Assembly (NCBI GenBank): GCA_900074885.1
Contig: FJUW01000008.1
Span: forward strand, 693,561-757,560
Source of the DNA: Rhynchosporium graminicola
Lineage: Eukaryota; Ascomycota; Leotiomycetes; Helotiales; Ploettnerulaceae
Direction: 5' to 3'
Length of the DNA: 64,000 nt
In this document: one piece after another, positions 1-12,213 of the stretch
Layout of the letters: the number at the start of each line of letters is the position of its first letter
Position numbering within the stretch: the stretch's first letter is position 1
Program-made: the position numbers and the translations under genes
The notes under the pieces: generated by a model
Seen by the model: the letters and a program-made list of their open reading frames with translations, nothing else
Told to the model about the DNA's origin: nothing
Databases searched by the model: none

Positions 1-295
1 TTTGAGCCTTTGCGCCTTGCTCGAACAAAACATCTCTAGTCGCCTCAATTTGGATTTGCTTGTGTTCCAATGGTGTCAAAAGACTTGCGCCACCTCGAGG
101 AAAGGCAGCATCTTCCTCGCGCAGCTGTGATATTTTCGGGGCATGTGGGATCTTTGCCTTGGTTGGCTTTTCTCCTTCCTGCTCATCTGCTCTTGGCCTC
201 TTCGAAGGTCGATCGTCACCGTCCACAGGGTTTCGAGATCGCGCAAAGGATTCGTTGGTCGGACCAGTCTTCCTCTTTTTCTCAATCGGTGCCAT
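1..295 (-). CDS. RRP5: rRNA biogenesis protein RRP5, N-terminal part (runs off the window)
   Basis: Partial gene; the ATG is at 295-293 on the minus strand and the frame stays open for 98 codons to base 1. The protein opens MAPIEKKRKTGP, then a basic/acidic disordered stretch, then FPRGGASLLTPLEHKQIQIE, which is the conserved lead-in to the first S1 domain of Rrp5. In the family, Rrp5 is a large nucleolar S1-repeat/TPR protein needed for both 18S and 5.8S/25S rRNA maturation. None of the S1 repeats is inside the window. The gene is divergent from the hydrolase gene that starts at 974. Identification is from recognised motif wording only. Confidence 0.88.
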   Translation of the reverse strand, partial: MAPIEKKRKTGPTNESFARSRNPVDGDDRPSKRPRADEQEGEKPTKAKIPHAPKISQLREEDAAFPRGGASLLTPLEHKQIQIEATRDVLFEQGAKAQ

Positions 296-973
296 GATAT
301 ATGTTTGGCGTGGCTATTGAAATGTGTACTGGAAAAACGTCCGCGGCATCGCATCAATACTTGAGCTTCTTGAACTTTTTTTGATGGAACTTTTTTGGCG
401 GGGAATCAGCTTAGCGCAGCCGATTGTGGCAGGGGTCTAGTACCGTACAGCAAGTAGCCTTGCCTCGCGCCTCGTTTGCCTAGCAGTTACTCATTGAAGA
501 TATTAGCCATCAAAGAGGTCTTCTATGGTTGTTTATCATAACAAGTTAGACCACTCATGAGTTGATGTAGAGTCAAATATTATATCGAATCAAAACATTT
601 TTAGTTTCCCTTTTCCTCCACCGAGTTGTGCACCTTGGGTTTCGTTAACACAGACACTCCAAGCTTCCATAGCGACAACTTCTGCCTTGTGTCACTTATT
701 CTACATTGGTAAATCGGCCTATTGACTTTCACAATTCTGCAGTCCCATTCAGTCTCCAACTCGATAAGGGAAAGTGATTCAAGACGGGAGTATTGAAATT
801 ACGTAAGCCATTCTTGCCCAACTGACAGTTGGACCATGAGACGTTGCGGGGTTGGCATCAGGCTGCCAAGTATTTCAAGTCAACGCAGTACAAACGAAGC
901 ATATTGCTATACACCTCAACTCAATATTCGCTCGCCCTGCGTGGATAAATATCTGCGTCTTTTTCCTTCTTTA
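296..973. promoter_or_regulatory. Intergenic spacer between divergent RRP5 and the hydrolase gene
   Basis: About 680 bp between two divergent start codons, so it must carry both promoters. The plus-strand frame of the hydrolase is already open from an ATG at 836, which would add 46 residues. I treat that stretch as 5' leader because it shows no family-like sequence. No clear TATA box, RNA gene or repeat is visible. Confidence 0.5.
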
Positions 974-3656
974 ATGGGATCATTACGGAAATCTAAAAGA
1001 GCACGAACCAAGCCACCAAATGTGGACGAACCAGCGAATGGAAGTACCTCGACATTGCCACAAGTAGAGGACAGCCCTTCGACGGCGACACCTTCGACTT
1101 CGGCCACCGATAGTACTAAAGACTCTTCTGATAAGAGAAGAGATGCCCCAAATCCCTCGAAGAGTATGAGACCTGAAGCTAGTGCCTCGAGGCCCGTAAG
1201 TTTCTAGACATTACACCGTCTCTTACATGCTAACTCTGGTCGTAGCTTAATACCAAGGGAAGTTGGTATGGAACCTGGCCTCGGAAAGCTGTCGCTTCTA
1301 CTCAGGTAGCCCGAGAGTCGATACTGGCAGATAAGCCCACGAACTCTTCCACTGTTGACCTAAGTCGATTCGAAGCAAAGAAAAATCCAACTAGACCAGG
1401 AACTCCAGCAGCCCGGCCTCCTTCTATGTATCTTGGAAAAAGCAAGGAGACTTTGGATATCACTATGGGAGAAGCTCTAAAGCCGGAGGGACTGGCAGAT
1501 AAGGATGGCAAAAAGGGAGACCAGCTTATGTCGAATACTAACAATGTAGCCACGGAAGAATCTCAGAAAAAGCAATCAGAAGCTTCTGAAGTACCCAGTC
1601 AACCGAAGACAGAGCAGGATCCTGTTAGACCTTCCACGGCCTCTGGCTGGCTAGGAGCATGGCTCAGCAGGCCGACTGCGACGACGGAGCTGACAACTAC
1701 ATCCGATAAGCCTAGCGAGGCAGTTGAGACGGTGAATGGAAGTTCGGAGGAGCAAGTTTCAAAACCAGCAGAAGTTACGGAGACAATTGGAAACATTGCT
1801 CAAAAAAGTACGGAACAGACTGCGCAACCAGCTACACAACCCTTGGCTGCTTCTTGGTTCGGCTTATGGTCGACTGCAGCCCCATCTACGGCTGCAGAAG
1901 CTCCCGACCAACAGCTGCCTGTGAAAGTTGCCGAAAGTGACTCGGACACAGTAATGGGAGATGCCTCAGCGATAGTCTCAGCAGAAAGCCCTATAGCAGC
2001 ACAGATTTTACCATCCGTAGGGTCGAGTTCGTGGGCTTTCTGGTCCACCGAGCCGACTAAAACGACAAACAAGCTTCCAGAAACATCAGTGGAACCAGGT
2101 GAGCTTGCGGTGGCTGGTGAAGCGTCAGAAGACAAGCCCGGGCCAGCAAAGACTGCAGTGGTCAAATCCAAGAAGAAAGACAAGACGAGTAAAAGAGCCC
2201 GGCCACAATCTGCCGAAGTTGCTGAGACGGCAGTCAATGCCATTCAACCACAAAAACTGAAAGCTACATCGTCTACAAGTAATTTAGCCGCAAAAACAGC
2301 GCCTCCAAATCTGTTGATTCCTTCTGTAAGAAATACTTATAGGCTGGTGGAGAATCCGTCGATCTTTCAACAAATTACTCGCCTAATCCTGCGTGGCCAC
2401 CAGCAACCAGTTAAACACGTTTTCCTCACGAAAGAACGTCCCAAAATCAAGAAAGCCCTAGCTATTGGGATTCATGGTCTCTTTCCCGCGCCTCTACTTA
2501 GAACTGTCATCGGGCAGCCTACAGGAACTTCGATCCGTTTTGCTAAACACGCTTCGGATGCAATCAGAAGATGGGCCGACAAGAACGGATCTTTGAACTG
2601 CGAGATTGAGAAGGTTGCGCTGGAAGGCGAAGGGAAGATTGCTGAACGAGTTGATAATCTTTGGAAATTACTTCTGAATTGGATTGATCACGTTCGGAAA
2701 GCAGATTTCATTCTGATCGCTTGTCACTCACAAGGCGTCCCTGTTGCTATGATGCTCATCGCCAAGCTCATCGAATTTGGTGTTGTCACATCTGGAAGGA
2801 TTGGCGTTTGTGCCATGGCTGGTGTTTCATTGGGGCCTTTCGCCGATTACAAGTCGAGGTTTTTCAGCGGGTCTGCCGGAGAGCTCTTTGAATTTGCGAA
2901 TACAGAGAGCACCGTGTCAAAAAGATATGAAGATTCATTAAAGATTGCTGTCAAGTATGGAGTCAGGATCACATACTGTGGGTCGATTGACGACCAACTG
3001 GTGTCCATGGAGGTTCGTATTTGGTGGCACTTCAACGTGACTCGCTAACAAACTACAGTCTTCAATTTTTTGTACCGTTAGTCATCCTTATATCTTCAGG
3101 GCAGTATTTGTTGACGGTCGAATACATGCCCCAGACTTGTAAGTCCCCGTCATCCGTCTAGATATCGTCATGCTGATCATGACCATAGTCTATCACATCT
3201 CGTTGGCTTCGCATTAAAGTTACGCAACCTCGGAGTCTCGGATCATGGTCTGATCCGAGAACTCTCTGCACCACTTGCAGGAAGCTTGTACACGGGAGAA
3301 GGCCACTCGCGGCTTTACGATGATGGAAATGTATACGAGTAAGTCCGGACAAACTTTGAATCCGGTCTATCTCTGGTCAGCGTCTGACACTTTACAGCTT
3401 GGCGGTAGAATATGCTCTAGAAACAACATCAGTCGACGACGTCCCATTAGACATCAAGAAATACGAGATCCCAACGAATGCAAATCCCTATTTACTCCCT
3501 TGGATAATGCGTGGCCTTCTCGAGGAAGATTTCGTAAAGACGGAACTTGATCAAGAAACAACACAACTACTAAAGCAGTTTGATGACTGGAAACCTGCGA
3601 CGAAGGTGCTGAAGGATGTAAAATATAGGTTGGAAGCAGTGCGCTCGAAGCTGTGA
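974..3656 (+). CDS. YML020W/YMC020W-like alpha/beta-hydrolase-domain protein
   Basis: Five exons: 974-1195, 1246-3012, 3059-3138, 3189-3338, 3398-3656 (825 aa). All introns are short (46-59 bp), and the splices join frames cleanly. The first half is disordered and rich in Ser/Thr/Ala/Pro. It contains three Trp-centred motifs (SWYGTWPRKA, SGWLGAWLSRP, SWFGLWST), a pattern typical of this fungal family. The second half is the hydrolase-like domain. IGIHGLFPAP resembles an oxyanion-region strand, and ACHSQG (Ser near residue 569) resembles a nucleophile elbow. The C-terminal part has HPYIFRAVFVDG and LSHLVGFALKLRNLG. The family is widespread in fungi, but I know of no established substrate. Confident about the gene, moderate about the family name. 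Confidence 0.8.
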
Positions 3657-4345
3657 TGAGGTTCATGGGGTATAGGATAAAGGCAACAGGCGCTGGTTGG
3701 GTCAGGTTACATACATAGTCCCTAGGAGGGCGGGCTTGGCGTTAGATGATGTAGATGGCGTTTGCTAAGAACGATACCCGTATATGAACAGGACACAGGC
3801 CTTGTCTTTAAATCACAATCAGTCGGGATCAACACAGATATATACGTGCTTTTCTTTTGAAAACAAGCTTTACGCCAATGCACGTCAAACCCAAGGCTGC
3901 CTGCAAGCTCGGATCTCGGATTTGTCTTCGGCGAAAGAGAATTGGCAGGCACTATTCAAGTTTGTAACTCAATCTTAAAGTCACAATAACAACACAGGAC
4001 GATGCTTAAATTTAAAGTTATAAAAAAAAAGCCACTATTTGGTGACTTCAATAATGCAGTGATAACCTTTGCCGGCGACGGTGGCTTAACCTCGGCTACG
4101 TTGTCCAATCCATAATTGAGCCTCACGTGAGCGCTCTTAGGGGTGCCACCCACCCCTCCCTTGCAGGTGATCTGCCTTAGCGCTGCCATATGCAGGGAGA
4201 GGCAAGGCTGCGCCTTTTTCTCTATTATCTCTCAACACTAATAACACATATCTTCCTACTCCTTACACCCACGATCGTTACACTTTTGGAATATTACAAA
4301 CTCCTAACACATTGCTACTGGCACCAGAAATATCTTTACAGCAAC
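3657..4345. other. Intergenic, 3' end of hydrolase gene and DOT1 leader
   Basis: About 690 bp with no convincing gene. It includes an A-run near 4022-4030. From 4190 the DOT1 frame is open upstream of the chosen ATG and would encode a hydrophobic stretch; I treat it as leader (see findings). Confidence 0.5.
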
Positions 4346-5989
4346 ATGAACCGATTGTTTGGCGGGGCCAAGACAGGGATCAAACCTGTGAAGGGCAAAG
4401 TTACCATTATTCAGGTCAAAGGCGAGAAGAAGGCAACACCTCTGCCTTCTGTCAGTAAAGCACGACAACAGGCCTCTAAAGGTTCTCAGCAATCTCGAGG
4501 CTCATCTGCGCGACCTTCTTCTTCTACAAATTCCCGGCCTCCATCTTCAGCGAGTACAAGCCCAGGTACATCCGCGACGCCATACACCGACACACAGGAA
4601 CCTTCTGCCTATCTAGGAGTCTCGAAGCGCAAGGCTAGCAGGCAGTTGACTCCGTCAAACTCAGAGCATTACATTCCTTTGATGAATGATGATAGTGATT
4701 CAGGCAACTCTTCCAACAGCGAGCTGATAAATGATACCAAATACTTCAAGAGACAGAGGAGGGAACAGGATGTTGATACAAAAAGGCGATTGCGCTCAAG
4801 AAAAGCATTCTCTGATGAACTTGGGCCAGAGTTCCCTATGATTCATGCGGCAGATCTTGCAACTAAGAGCGGAGGTGCTCATCCTGCGACTGCTTCGTCA
4901 CAGACTGTCACTGTAGAACTGAGGTATCCCAGTGCCTCACAGCGCGAAAGGTATCTTGTTCCCTGTTCACTGCAAATTTGACCAAGCTACTAATTTTGTT
5001 GTAGGTTCTACTTGGATTGTGGTAAAGACAAAATCGACTCATTTGAAGAAATCGTCGACGTTGCCAGAATAGTCCGGGACGTCTATCTGACGACGCATCA
5101 GGCGACCATATTCAAAAAGTCCGACTCTGGAGTGATCAGACGCCTAGTGAAGGCTAAAAATGCCATTACTTCCCAGACAAACCCGAAGCTAGACCCCAAC
5201 TTACTGGAAAATTTCAAGTGTGCGGTCAAATTCTACAATCGAAACATGAAATCCCTGCTCGAGGCTGGTACCCTGGCTACGAACTTAGACAACATGCACC
5301 ATCTGCCGTTGAAGATGATTCAATTTATCATGCAACAAGTTTATGATCGAGCTGTGTCGCCGAACGTAGAACTTCTTGGAAAATACAAACCAGCATCGGA
5401 CGAGACCTATGGAGAGTTGCTATCCCCCTTCGTTGACCGAGTCTTGCAGCAATGTAACCTCAAGTCTGATCAGGTTTTCGTGGACTTGGGATCAGGAGTC
5501 GGAAACGTCGTTTTGCAAGCAGCGCTGGAATTTGGCTGCGAGAGTTGGGGTTGCGAAATGATGCCCAATGCTTGTGAGCTCGCAAGAAAGCAAGCTGCGG
5601 AGTTCAAAGCTCGATGCCGCCTCTGGGGACTTGCACCTGGTGAAGTACATCTTGAGGAGGGCAGTTTCTTCGAGAACAAAGCCATTGGCATAGCACTGAA
5701 AAAGGCAGATATTGTTCTTGTCAACAATTTCAAGTTCGATCCCGAGACAAACGATGCCCTCAGACTTCTGTTTCTAGATCTGAAGGACGGTTGTTACATC
5801 ATCTCGTTGAAGTCTTTCGCTGTGGGCAACGATCGCAACCCTGAAGATCCTGCCAACCTTATCCAAAATATCGACGGCGGTAATTTTGGTTTTGGAGATG
5901 TTAGCTGGACCGGGAACTATGGGCCCTACTACATTGCCACCAAAGATGAAGCCCATCTTGCTAGGATGCGTGCTGCGAACAAGAGATAG
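4346..5989 (+). CDS. DOT1: Histone H3-K79 methyltransferase DOT1
   Basis: Two exons: 4346-4950 and 5005-5989 (529 aa). The 54-bp intron joins GAA-AG to G-TTC, giving ERFYLDCGKDKID. The N-terminal ~200 residues are disordered, basic and Ser-rich, as usual for fungal Dot1 (nucleosome/DNA binding). The catalytic fold follows: YGELLSPFVDRVL near residue 337, the SAM-binding motif DLGSGVGN near 362, and VLVNNFKF near 440 (the NNF motif of the lysine channel). In the family this enzyme is the non-SET methyltransferase of H3K79, acting in telomeric silencing and the DNA-damage checkpoint. An upstream in-frame ATG at 4190 exists. I chose 4346 because MNRLFGGAKTG begins the basic N-terminus. Confidence 0.93.
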
Positions 5990-6180
5990 GTTTGTCTGCT
6001 GTTGGATTAGTCGATTGCTGGGTAATTTTGTGGAGTCTAGACACATAGCGAGCGATGATGGGGATTGGAAATGAAATGACAGAATAGAATGTAGAATACT
6101 GACAACAGCGAGAGCGAGCATTGCGAGCATTATGCTTGATTTTAGATAGCCAAGCATCAAAGAACACTTGATACCCCATA

Positions 6181-6900
6181 TCATCTTTCCTCAAATGCCT
6201 TATTCATCTCTTCTGCTTCTCTTCCTTTCCTAGCCATCCAGCGATCTATGAGTTCCTTATTCTCAGCCTTTAGATCCTTGACCTTCTGCTCTGACATATT
6301 TAGTTGTAAGTTCAGCGAGATAACTTCGTCGTGGACATCCTAGAATATCATTAACTCAACGATCCTACCATCATGACATACACATTCTAGAACTTACGTC
6401 AAGCAATTTCGTCTTCCCTTTCAACTCTTCATCTCTGTCCTTCAGCTTCTGCGCAAGATACGCCCTCTCCCTCGATAATTCATCAATCTGCCTCGTCTCC
6501 ACTTTACTCTTCATCCTCAATTTCACCAACTCCATCTCTGCGCTTTTGATTCTGGTCTGCAGCTGTCTGCTTGAGCGTAATGATTCTGCGAGGTCCCGTC
6601 TGAGATGTCCGGTCCCATCATTGGTTCCTGGTGCTTGTACTTGGGGAGTGTCCCGGGCTTTGATGTCGCTGGATTTGGGATCGCTGTATAGGTTTGAGGC
6701 TTTTTCCGCTTCGAGAGAGGCAGTGCGGTCGAGGAGGTCGGTGACTTGGGTACATCAGTCAATGGGTACTTCAATTTGAGGATTTGATAGAAGGACATAC
6801 ATGCTGCTATCAGATCGACGTCCAGCTTCTGGTAGCTGGCTTGCTCGCGCTGGTTACGGTCTTGGAGGGCTTGGATGTAGTCATCCCGCCATGAAGTCAT
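6181..6900 (-). CDS. ATG16: Autophagy protein ATG16
   Basis: Three exons on the minus strand: 6801-6900, 6398-6744, 6181-6339 (201 aa). The N-terminus [19 protein letters not shown] is the Atg5-binding helix of Atg16. Splicing intron 1 gives [20 protein letters not shown], which confirms the junction. The rest is coiled coil ([36 protein letters not shown]) ending in [20 protein letters not shown]. In the family Atg16 dimerises and brings Atg12-Atg5 to the phagophore, setting the site of Atg8 lipidation. The length is right for fungal Atg16, which lacks the animal WD40 part. It is head-to-head with YPT7, 421 bp apart. Confidence 0.93.
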
Positions 6901-7321
6901 GGTTTTCGTTATTTTGCATAGAATAAGTGCGTAATGCCTACATCATTCTCTTGAAAGGAAATCTAAGCTGTAAAAAAGATCTGAACTTTGATTGCTGTAG
7001 AGAGCTTGCCACATGGTTCTCATCACCCCAAGGTTGCGGGATCCGAGTGGTACCCCCTCACCAAAGAGGCTGGAGCTTCAGACGCTAGTACAGTATGTGG
7101 TGTGGCCCAGCTCCAGCCTCTCTCATCATTGCTTCAACGACAAGAGCAACTCGAACATTAATAACTGACAAGCTCCACCATACCGCAGAAGCAAATATCG
7201 CCTTTCGAGGAATCACCAAGACGTGCCACCTAGTCCATTGTTCGAAAAAAGTTAAGGAGGTCTACCCAGTCACTATCGCAAGTCAACAACACCCGTCACT
7301 AGCTTCAAGTCTCTCCTCAAA
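6901..7321. promoter_or_regulatory. Shared promoter region of divergent ATG16 and YPT7
   Basis: 421 bp between the two start codons. The only structure seen is moderate GC content and a pyrimidine-rich stretch before the YPT7 ATG; no TATA box is obvious. Because both genes act in autophagy/vacuolar fusion, co-regulation is plausible but is inference. Confidence 0.5.
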
Positions 7322-8311
7322 ATGGCGTCCCGAAAGAAGATCTTGCTCAAGGTTTGTGATGTCTGCCACTGGCATAATTACAAGTGAATGCAAAAGCTAA
7401 GTCTGGTAACAGGTCATTATCCTCGGCGATAGCGGTGTAGGCAAGACAAGTCTAATGAACCAATATGTACGTCCTGCGTCTCGAGCCTCCCAATAGCTCC
7501 AAAGCCAGTACCACCTCTACAGTGAACGATCCACTGACACCAGTACAGGTCAACAAGAAGTTCAGCGCAAGTTACAAAGCTACAATTGGTGCAGATTTCC
7601 TCACAAAGGAAGTACTGGTCGATGATCGTCTGGTCACTATGCAGGTACGACTTCCCGGCACGAGACCACTTTTGAATCCAATAATCGTGCTTGGCTGATA
7701 GTACGGGGGATACAGCTTTGGGATACAGCCGGACAAGAGAGGTTCCAATCGTTAGGTGTTGCGTTCTACAGAGGTGCCGATTGCTGCGTCCTGGTTTACG
7801 ATGTCAATAACTCGAAGAGTTTCGATACGCTGGATAGTTGGAGAGATGAGTTCTTGATCCAGGCTTCGCCGAGAGACCCGGATAGCTTTCCGTTTGTGAG
7901 TTTAAGCTTGGTGGGCGGTTAGGAAAAGTGCTGAGCTATGATAAAGGTGGTGCTAGGCAATAAGATTGATGTGGAGGAGAACAAGAGAGTGGTAAGTCTG
8001 ACGTGGATGGGGTTTCAAGGCTGTGTGCTAACGGAAGCGTAGATTTCTTCGAAAAGAGCTATGACTTTCTGTCAGTCTAAGGGGGGTATTCCATACTTTG
8101 AGACCAGTGCAAAGGAGGCCATCAACGTAGAGCAAGCATTTGAGGGTATATATATCTCCTCCCTGTATACTTCCTGTATAGCAGTTCTAACACTCAACCA
8201 GTTATTGCAAGAAATGCTCTCGCTCAAGAAGAGTCGGAGGAATTTAGTGGCGACTTCTCAGACCCAATCAATATCCACATTGAGAACGACAGAGACGGGT
8301 GCGCATGCTAA
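7322..8311 (+). CDS. YPT7: Rab7-type small GTPase YPT7
   Basis: Seven exons: 7322-7351, 7413-7466, 7549-7644, 7716-7895, 7947-7991, 8043-8145, 8202-8311 (205 aa, the usual Rab7 length). All G motifs are present: P-loop GDSGVGKT (15-22), switch [10 protein letters not shown], switch [19 protein letters not shown], and ETSAKEA. The C-terminus ends CAC, a double-geranylgeranylation signal. The Rab7 signature [13 protein letters not shown] is intact. In the family, Ypt7 with the HOPS complex drives late-endosome, vacuole and autophagosome-vacuole fusion. The gene is intron-rich with a first coding exon of only 30 bp. Confidence 0.97.
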
Positions 8312-9778
8312 AGAAGAAATGTAGGAAGCGAAGTTGCATGGACGAAATGAAGGAAGAAAAAGCTGGTTTCTTCTCTTGCTGATTTGAACTTTTCCCTTTT
8401 CTGCTTCAGGATCGCCCTGAGTCAAACTGAGCCGCCTACAAGCCAATACTTCTCTGATGCGCTGTCAGAAAAGAGAAAGAAGGCAATGGTGGAAAGACAG
8501 CATGTGGAATTCGAATGGGTGATGGTTCTACATAAGGATCTTTCACGGCGCTCGGGTGTCTGCTCCTTGTTTACAGAATGCTTAATGGACTTACTTTAAT
8601 GAGCAGCTTGATTCTTTCTGACATTGAGTGATTAAGGAATAGGACAAACTCACGAAGTATTGGCAACCAGAAGGAGGCTCCAAGGTCATTCTCTTGATAG
8701 AAGCCAGAATTAAGCTGGAGTGGTAAAGAGCTCATCTCTTCAAGCCCAATCTAAATAGGCATGGTTATAAGTCGATGCTTCTGCGGGCCTGCCGAACCAG
8801 TACGTATTTACCTCTCATAAGTATCGTCTAGCTACTCTCTGCGACCTGTATATAGAGTGAGTTGTAGGTATCTTCCATTACTATCATTGAGCTTCAACAC
8901 TTCTCCTCCGCATAGGTATAGGTTCCCATTAGAGGACATGAATTCCTAAGAATTCTTTGCTCATGCGAAATTGAAGGGGATAAAAAAAAATGAGGACCTC
9001 ATGAGCTTTAATTCACACTGCGAGGCAAACGGTACGTGAGATATGTGTAAATTGAGATTCTTTTGCAGTGATTTGCACAAAGGGAGCTCCCATGGGGATT
9101 CCTCTGAGTCCTTAGGATCTAATAATGTACTGTGCAAAAATATCAGGATAGGGACGTGTCTGACATTTTCTTCTGAAGAGGATGGACACTTGTGAGTCTT
9201 GACCATTGAATGCCAGGGTCCCACCAGCCCAGGAGCTGGACTGGGTATGTCTTGTGTAAATTATAAAAGCAGACAGCCTCCAAAATCGTTCATTACTTGC
9301 TCAAGACATTTACTCAAGACATCTTAGAACACTTTGAACCTCGTGAACAAGATCAGAGCCGTCTAAGATCAAAAGTTCCTGGACACACTATCTCGTGAAG
9401 GAGCTCCTCTAGCAAGTACCCTAAACCCAAAATCTTATCAGTAGCTCCCGGAACGGACTCCTGCCTATCGCAGCCAAGGCTACAATCACGACTTTAGCTG
9501 ACAGGTCTCGTGCTGGTACCGTGCACCTCAGATCGCAACTTTCTCAGGAATCACCTTTCGAACAAGATCCTCCACTTCCATAAACTTTCACCTGTTCGAG
9601 CATCCTTGAGCTTACAACCACCTTCGACAAACAACTACTATGAATCATCATAGTTGACGTAGAGGAACTTCTATGACTTCCTCATGAATCAACTGCGATC
9701 TCTTTGCGACAGAACCAGCACACGACCACAAACCAACTGTCGAGACGAGAGGAAGGAAGACAAGAAGAAATCGCAACA
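8312..9778. other. Intergenic spacer upstream of the transporter gene
   Basis: About 1.5 kb without a supported gene. The last 500 bp look like a promoter and long CA/CT-rich leader for the transporter. A TATA-like element is listed separately at 9262. An in-frame upstream ATG at 9704 would add 25 residues to the transporter. Confidence 0.45.
9262..9269 (+). promoter_or_regulatory. TATA-like box (TATAAAAG) upstream of the transporter
   Basis: TATAAAAG lies about 510 bp before the chosen ATG at 9779 and is followed by a long C/A-rich leader-like stretch. Sequence match only. Confidence 0.3.
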
Positions 9779-11260
9779 ATGAGTGCGCAAGAACCACCAG
9801 TTCCGCCAGCTGCGGCAACAGACGTCCAGCTTTCCAGGGAAAGCAGATCCTTGGATCTCTCGCGCATCCAATCCTACGACAGCAGACAATCTCTAGCCTC
9901 TCTGCCGTCAGGAGCAAAAGAACAAGGCTTTAGGGCGGGTGTCGGACTGGGAAATATCGCTCGGAGGACACTGGGAATATTTCTGCTACTGGTGACTGTA
10001 GGATTATGGACCAGTTCAAATTTCTTAACGAGTGTAAGGACTGTTCCTAGCCATTTCCGTTCCAATATTACATGAAATGCTTTGCTGATAAGTACTGTGT
10101 AGTATATATTCGCTGACAACACGTACTCTAAACCGTACTTCGTCACTTATTTCAACACCTCGTTCTTTGCCATATCATTAATCCCGATCTTTTGGAGGAT
10201 ATCGCACCAACATGGGTTCTCCCACATCAGGACTTCCATGGCCGAATTCTGGCAACAAGGAAAGACGAGTTATACAGCCATAGGTCAAAAATCTGGCTGC
10301 GACGAAGATGATCCAGATGCCCTGTCAGGTTCGCAAGCAAGACTACTGGTGGACAATGACGTTGGCCCAGCTTTAGATTTATCAGGAGATCCTCATCCCA
10401 GGGAAGAGATGTTGAGTGTATCCGAAACCGCTTGGCTCAGTCTAGAATTCTGCTTCCTCTGGTTTGCGGCCAACTACTTAGTGGCTGCTTGCTTGGAATA
10501 CACTAGCGTTGCAAGCTCGACTATCTTGACATCTACTAGCAGTATCTGGACGTTGATCTTCGGAGCGCTGGTAAAGGTGGAGCACTTCTCTTACAAGAAA
10601 CTTATTGGTGTTCTGGCCTCCTTATCCGGGATCATCTTGATCTCTTCGGTAGATCTTTCGAGGAAAGATAATGATGATCATCGGGGAAACTTCCCGCATA
10701 AATCGCAAGGAGAAATTGCCCTCGGAGATGCGATGGCCTTTGGAAGCGCGGTTATGTATGGCATTTATGCTGTCGTCATGAAGAAGCGGATCGGGCATGA
10801 GGATCGGGTGAGCATGCCACTGTTCTTCGGATTAGTCGGCCTGTTCAATGTGATCCTGTTATGGCCGGGCTTTCTGGTTCTGCATTTCACTGGAGTGGAG
10901 AGATTCGCTCTTCCAGATACTGGCAAAATATGGATTGTTATTCTTGTAAGTCTTCTTTTTCATTGTCCACTTGGGCTTCGTACTGATTCGTAAAAGTCGA
11001 ATGCCGCCTCGTCTATCATTGCAGATTACTGCTGGGCGTACGCGATGCTCCTTACCACACCACTGCTGGTGACGGTCGGGCTTTCTATGACAATCCCGTT
11101 GTCGTTGATTGGTCAAATGATCATCAGCAAGCAGTATTCAAGTGCTGTGTACTGGGTTGGAGCCCTGGTCGTTCTGCTGTCGTTCTTGTTTATCAATCAT
11201 GAAAGTCGGGATGAGGATGAGCCTCATGCTAGACGCGAGGGCATTGATAGTATTGTCTGA
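9779..11260 (+). CDS. SLC35F-type membrane transporter (YML018C/THI74-like)
   Basis: Three exons: 9779-10033, 10103-10945, 10997-11260 (453 aa). A polar N-terminus of ~60 residues is followed by about ten predicted hydrophobic helices of the drug/metabolite-transporter fold. The first is GIFLLLVTVGLWTSSNFL, joined by intron 1 to YIFADNTYSKPYFVTYFNTS. A mid-protein block, TSSIWTLIFGALVKVEHF followed by KKLIGVLASLSGIILIS, is characteristic of SLC35F3-5 and the yeast vacuolar proteins YML018C/THI74. A ~70-residue hydrophilic loop (SYTAIGQKSGCDEDDPD...) separates the second and third helices. The substrate is unknown; a vacuolar membrane location is inferred from yeast relatives. Confidence 0.85.
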
Positions 11261-12213
11261 AAGCTGGAGAATGCAAAGCCCCAGAGCTTGAAGAGACGAG
11301 CAACAACCCTCTCAAATGTATATCGACTGAGGGGAGCACCGGGTCGTGACCTCTCTGTTCTATATTCTGACTGGCACCTCCAGGATCAATGCCTGGTGAA
11401 CGGAGCCATATTACACACCCACTTCAAGACGTCCAAGTGTTTTGAAGGGTCATGTCCAATGACTACCAAGATTCGATCTTTGTTACCGTGGTTATAGGCA
11501 TACATCTGCCGAGCATTATCAGTGGTTTGGCAGCAGGACGTGGAGGGCGCCTGCGCACTTTCTAGAGTGGGTTTTGAAATTCGGAAGACGTGCAAAGATG
11601 GATGGCACATGATCGAACGATGGAAGGAATGGAAGAAGTATGGAGTATGGAGTGCAACAAAGGATTTGATGCTATCATCGGCTTCGAATGTTGTCTATGC
11701 TGACTTGGATGCTGATCTGAGCGGGCGATTCGACGGGTGGATTGCTGGCGTGCTCCTAAGGACTTCGCATGCGTCTGGTCAGTTGAAGATCGATGGAAAT
11801 ATTTGACAAGGCCCGCTACTTGCAGCAGAATATTACTGAACTTCCAACCAATTGGCTTGGATATGTGTTCGTGGTATGCTTTTCACTCTCAATTCGAGCT
11901 CGGGGCTTGGGTAAGGTTGGTGTTCTTGGCCTCGCTTCAGACGGCTCCCATTTAACTCCGTCGTCGCTCCTTCCATTTTCTCACGATCATGACCACAAGC
12001 GAGACTAGCTAATTTCTCGAGACCTTTCGTCATTTTCTTCCTTTCTTCGTCCCAACCTCAGCTTCAACTCCACACCATAACCTCCCTTCCTCTTCTCGGC
12101 ATCGCATGCCATCCCCTCAAATTCTATTTCTAAACGCATCCATCTCGTATTTGGCACGCGTCTACGTTCTTCACTATCAATCAAATCCAAATATCCGTCT
12201 CATCACCGCGAAA
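11261..12213. other. Intergenic, no gene seen
   Basis: About 950 bp between two plus-strand genes. Open frames here are short and lack family-like sequence. The final ~200 bp are pyrimidine-rich and probably the leader of the next gene. Confidence 0.45.
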
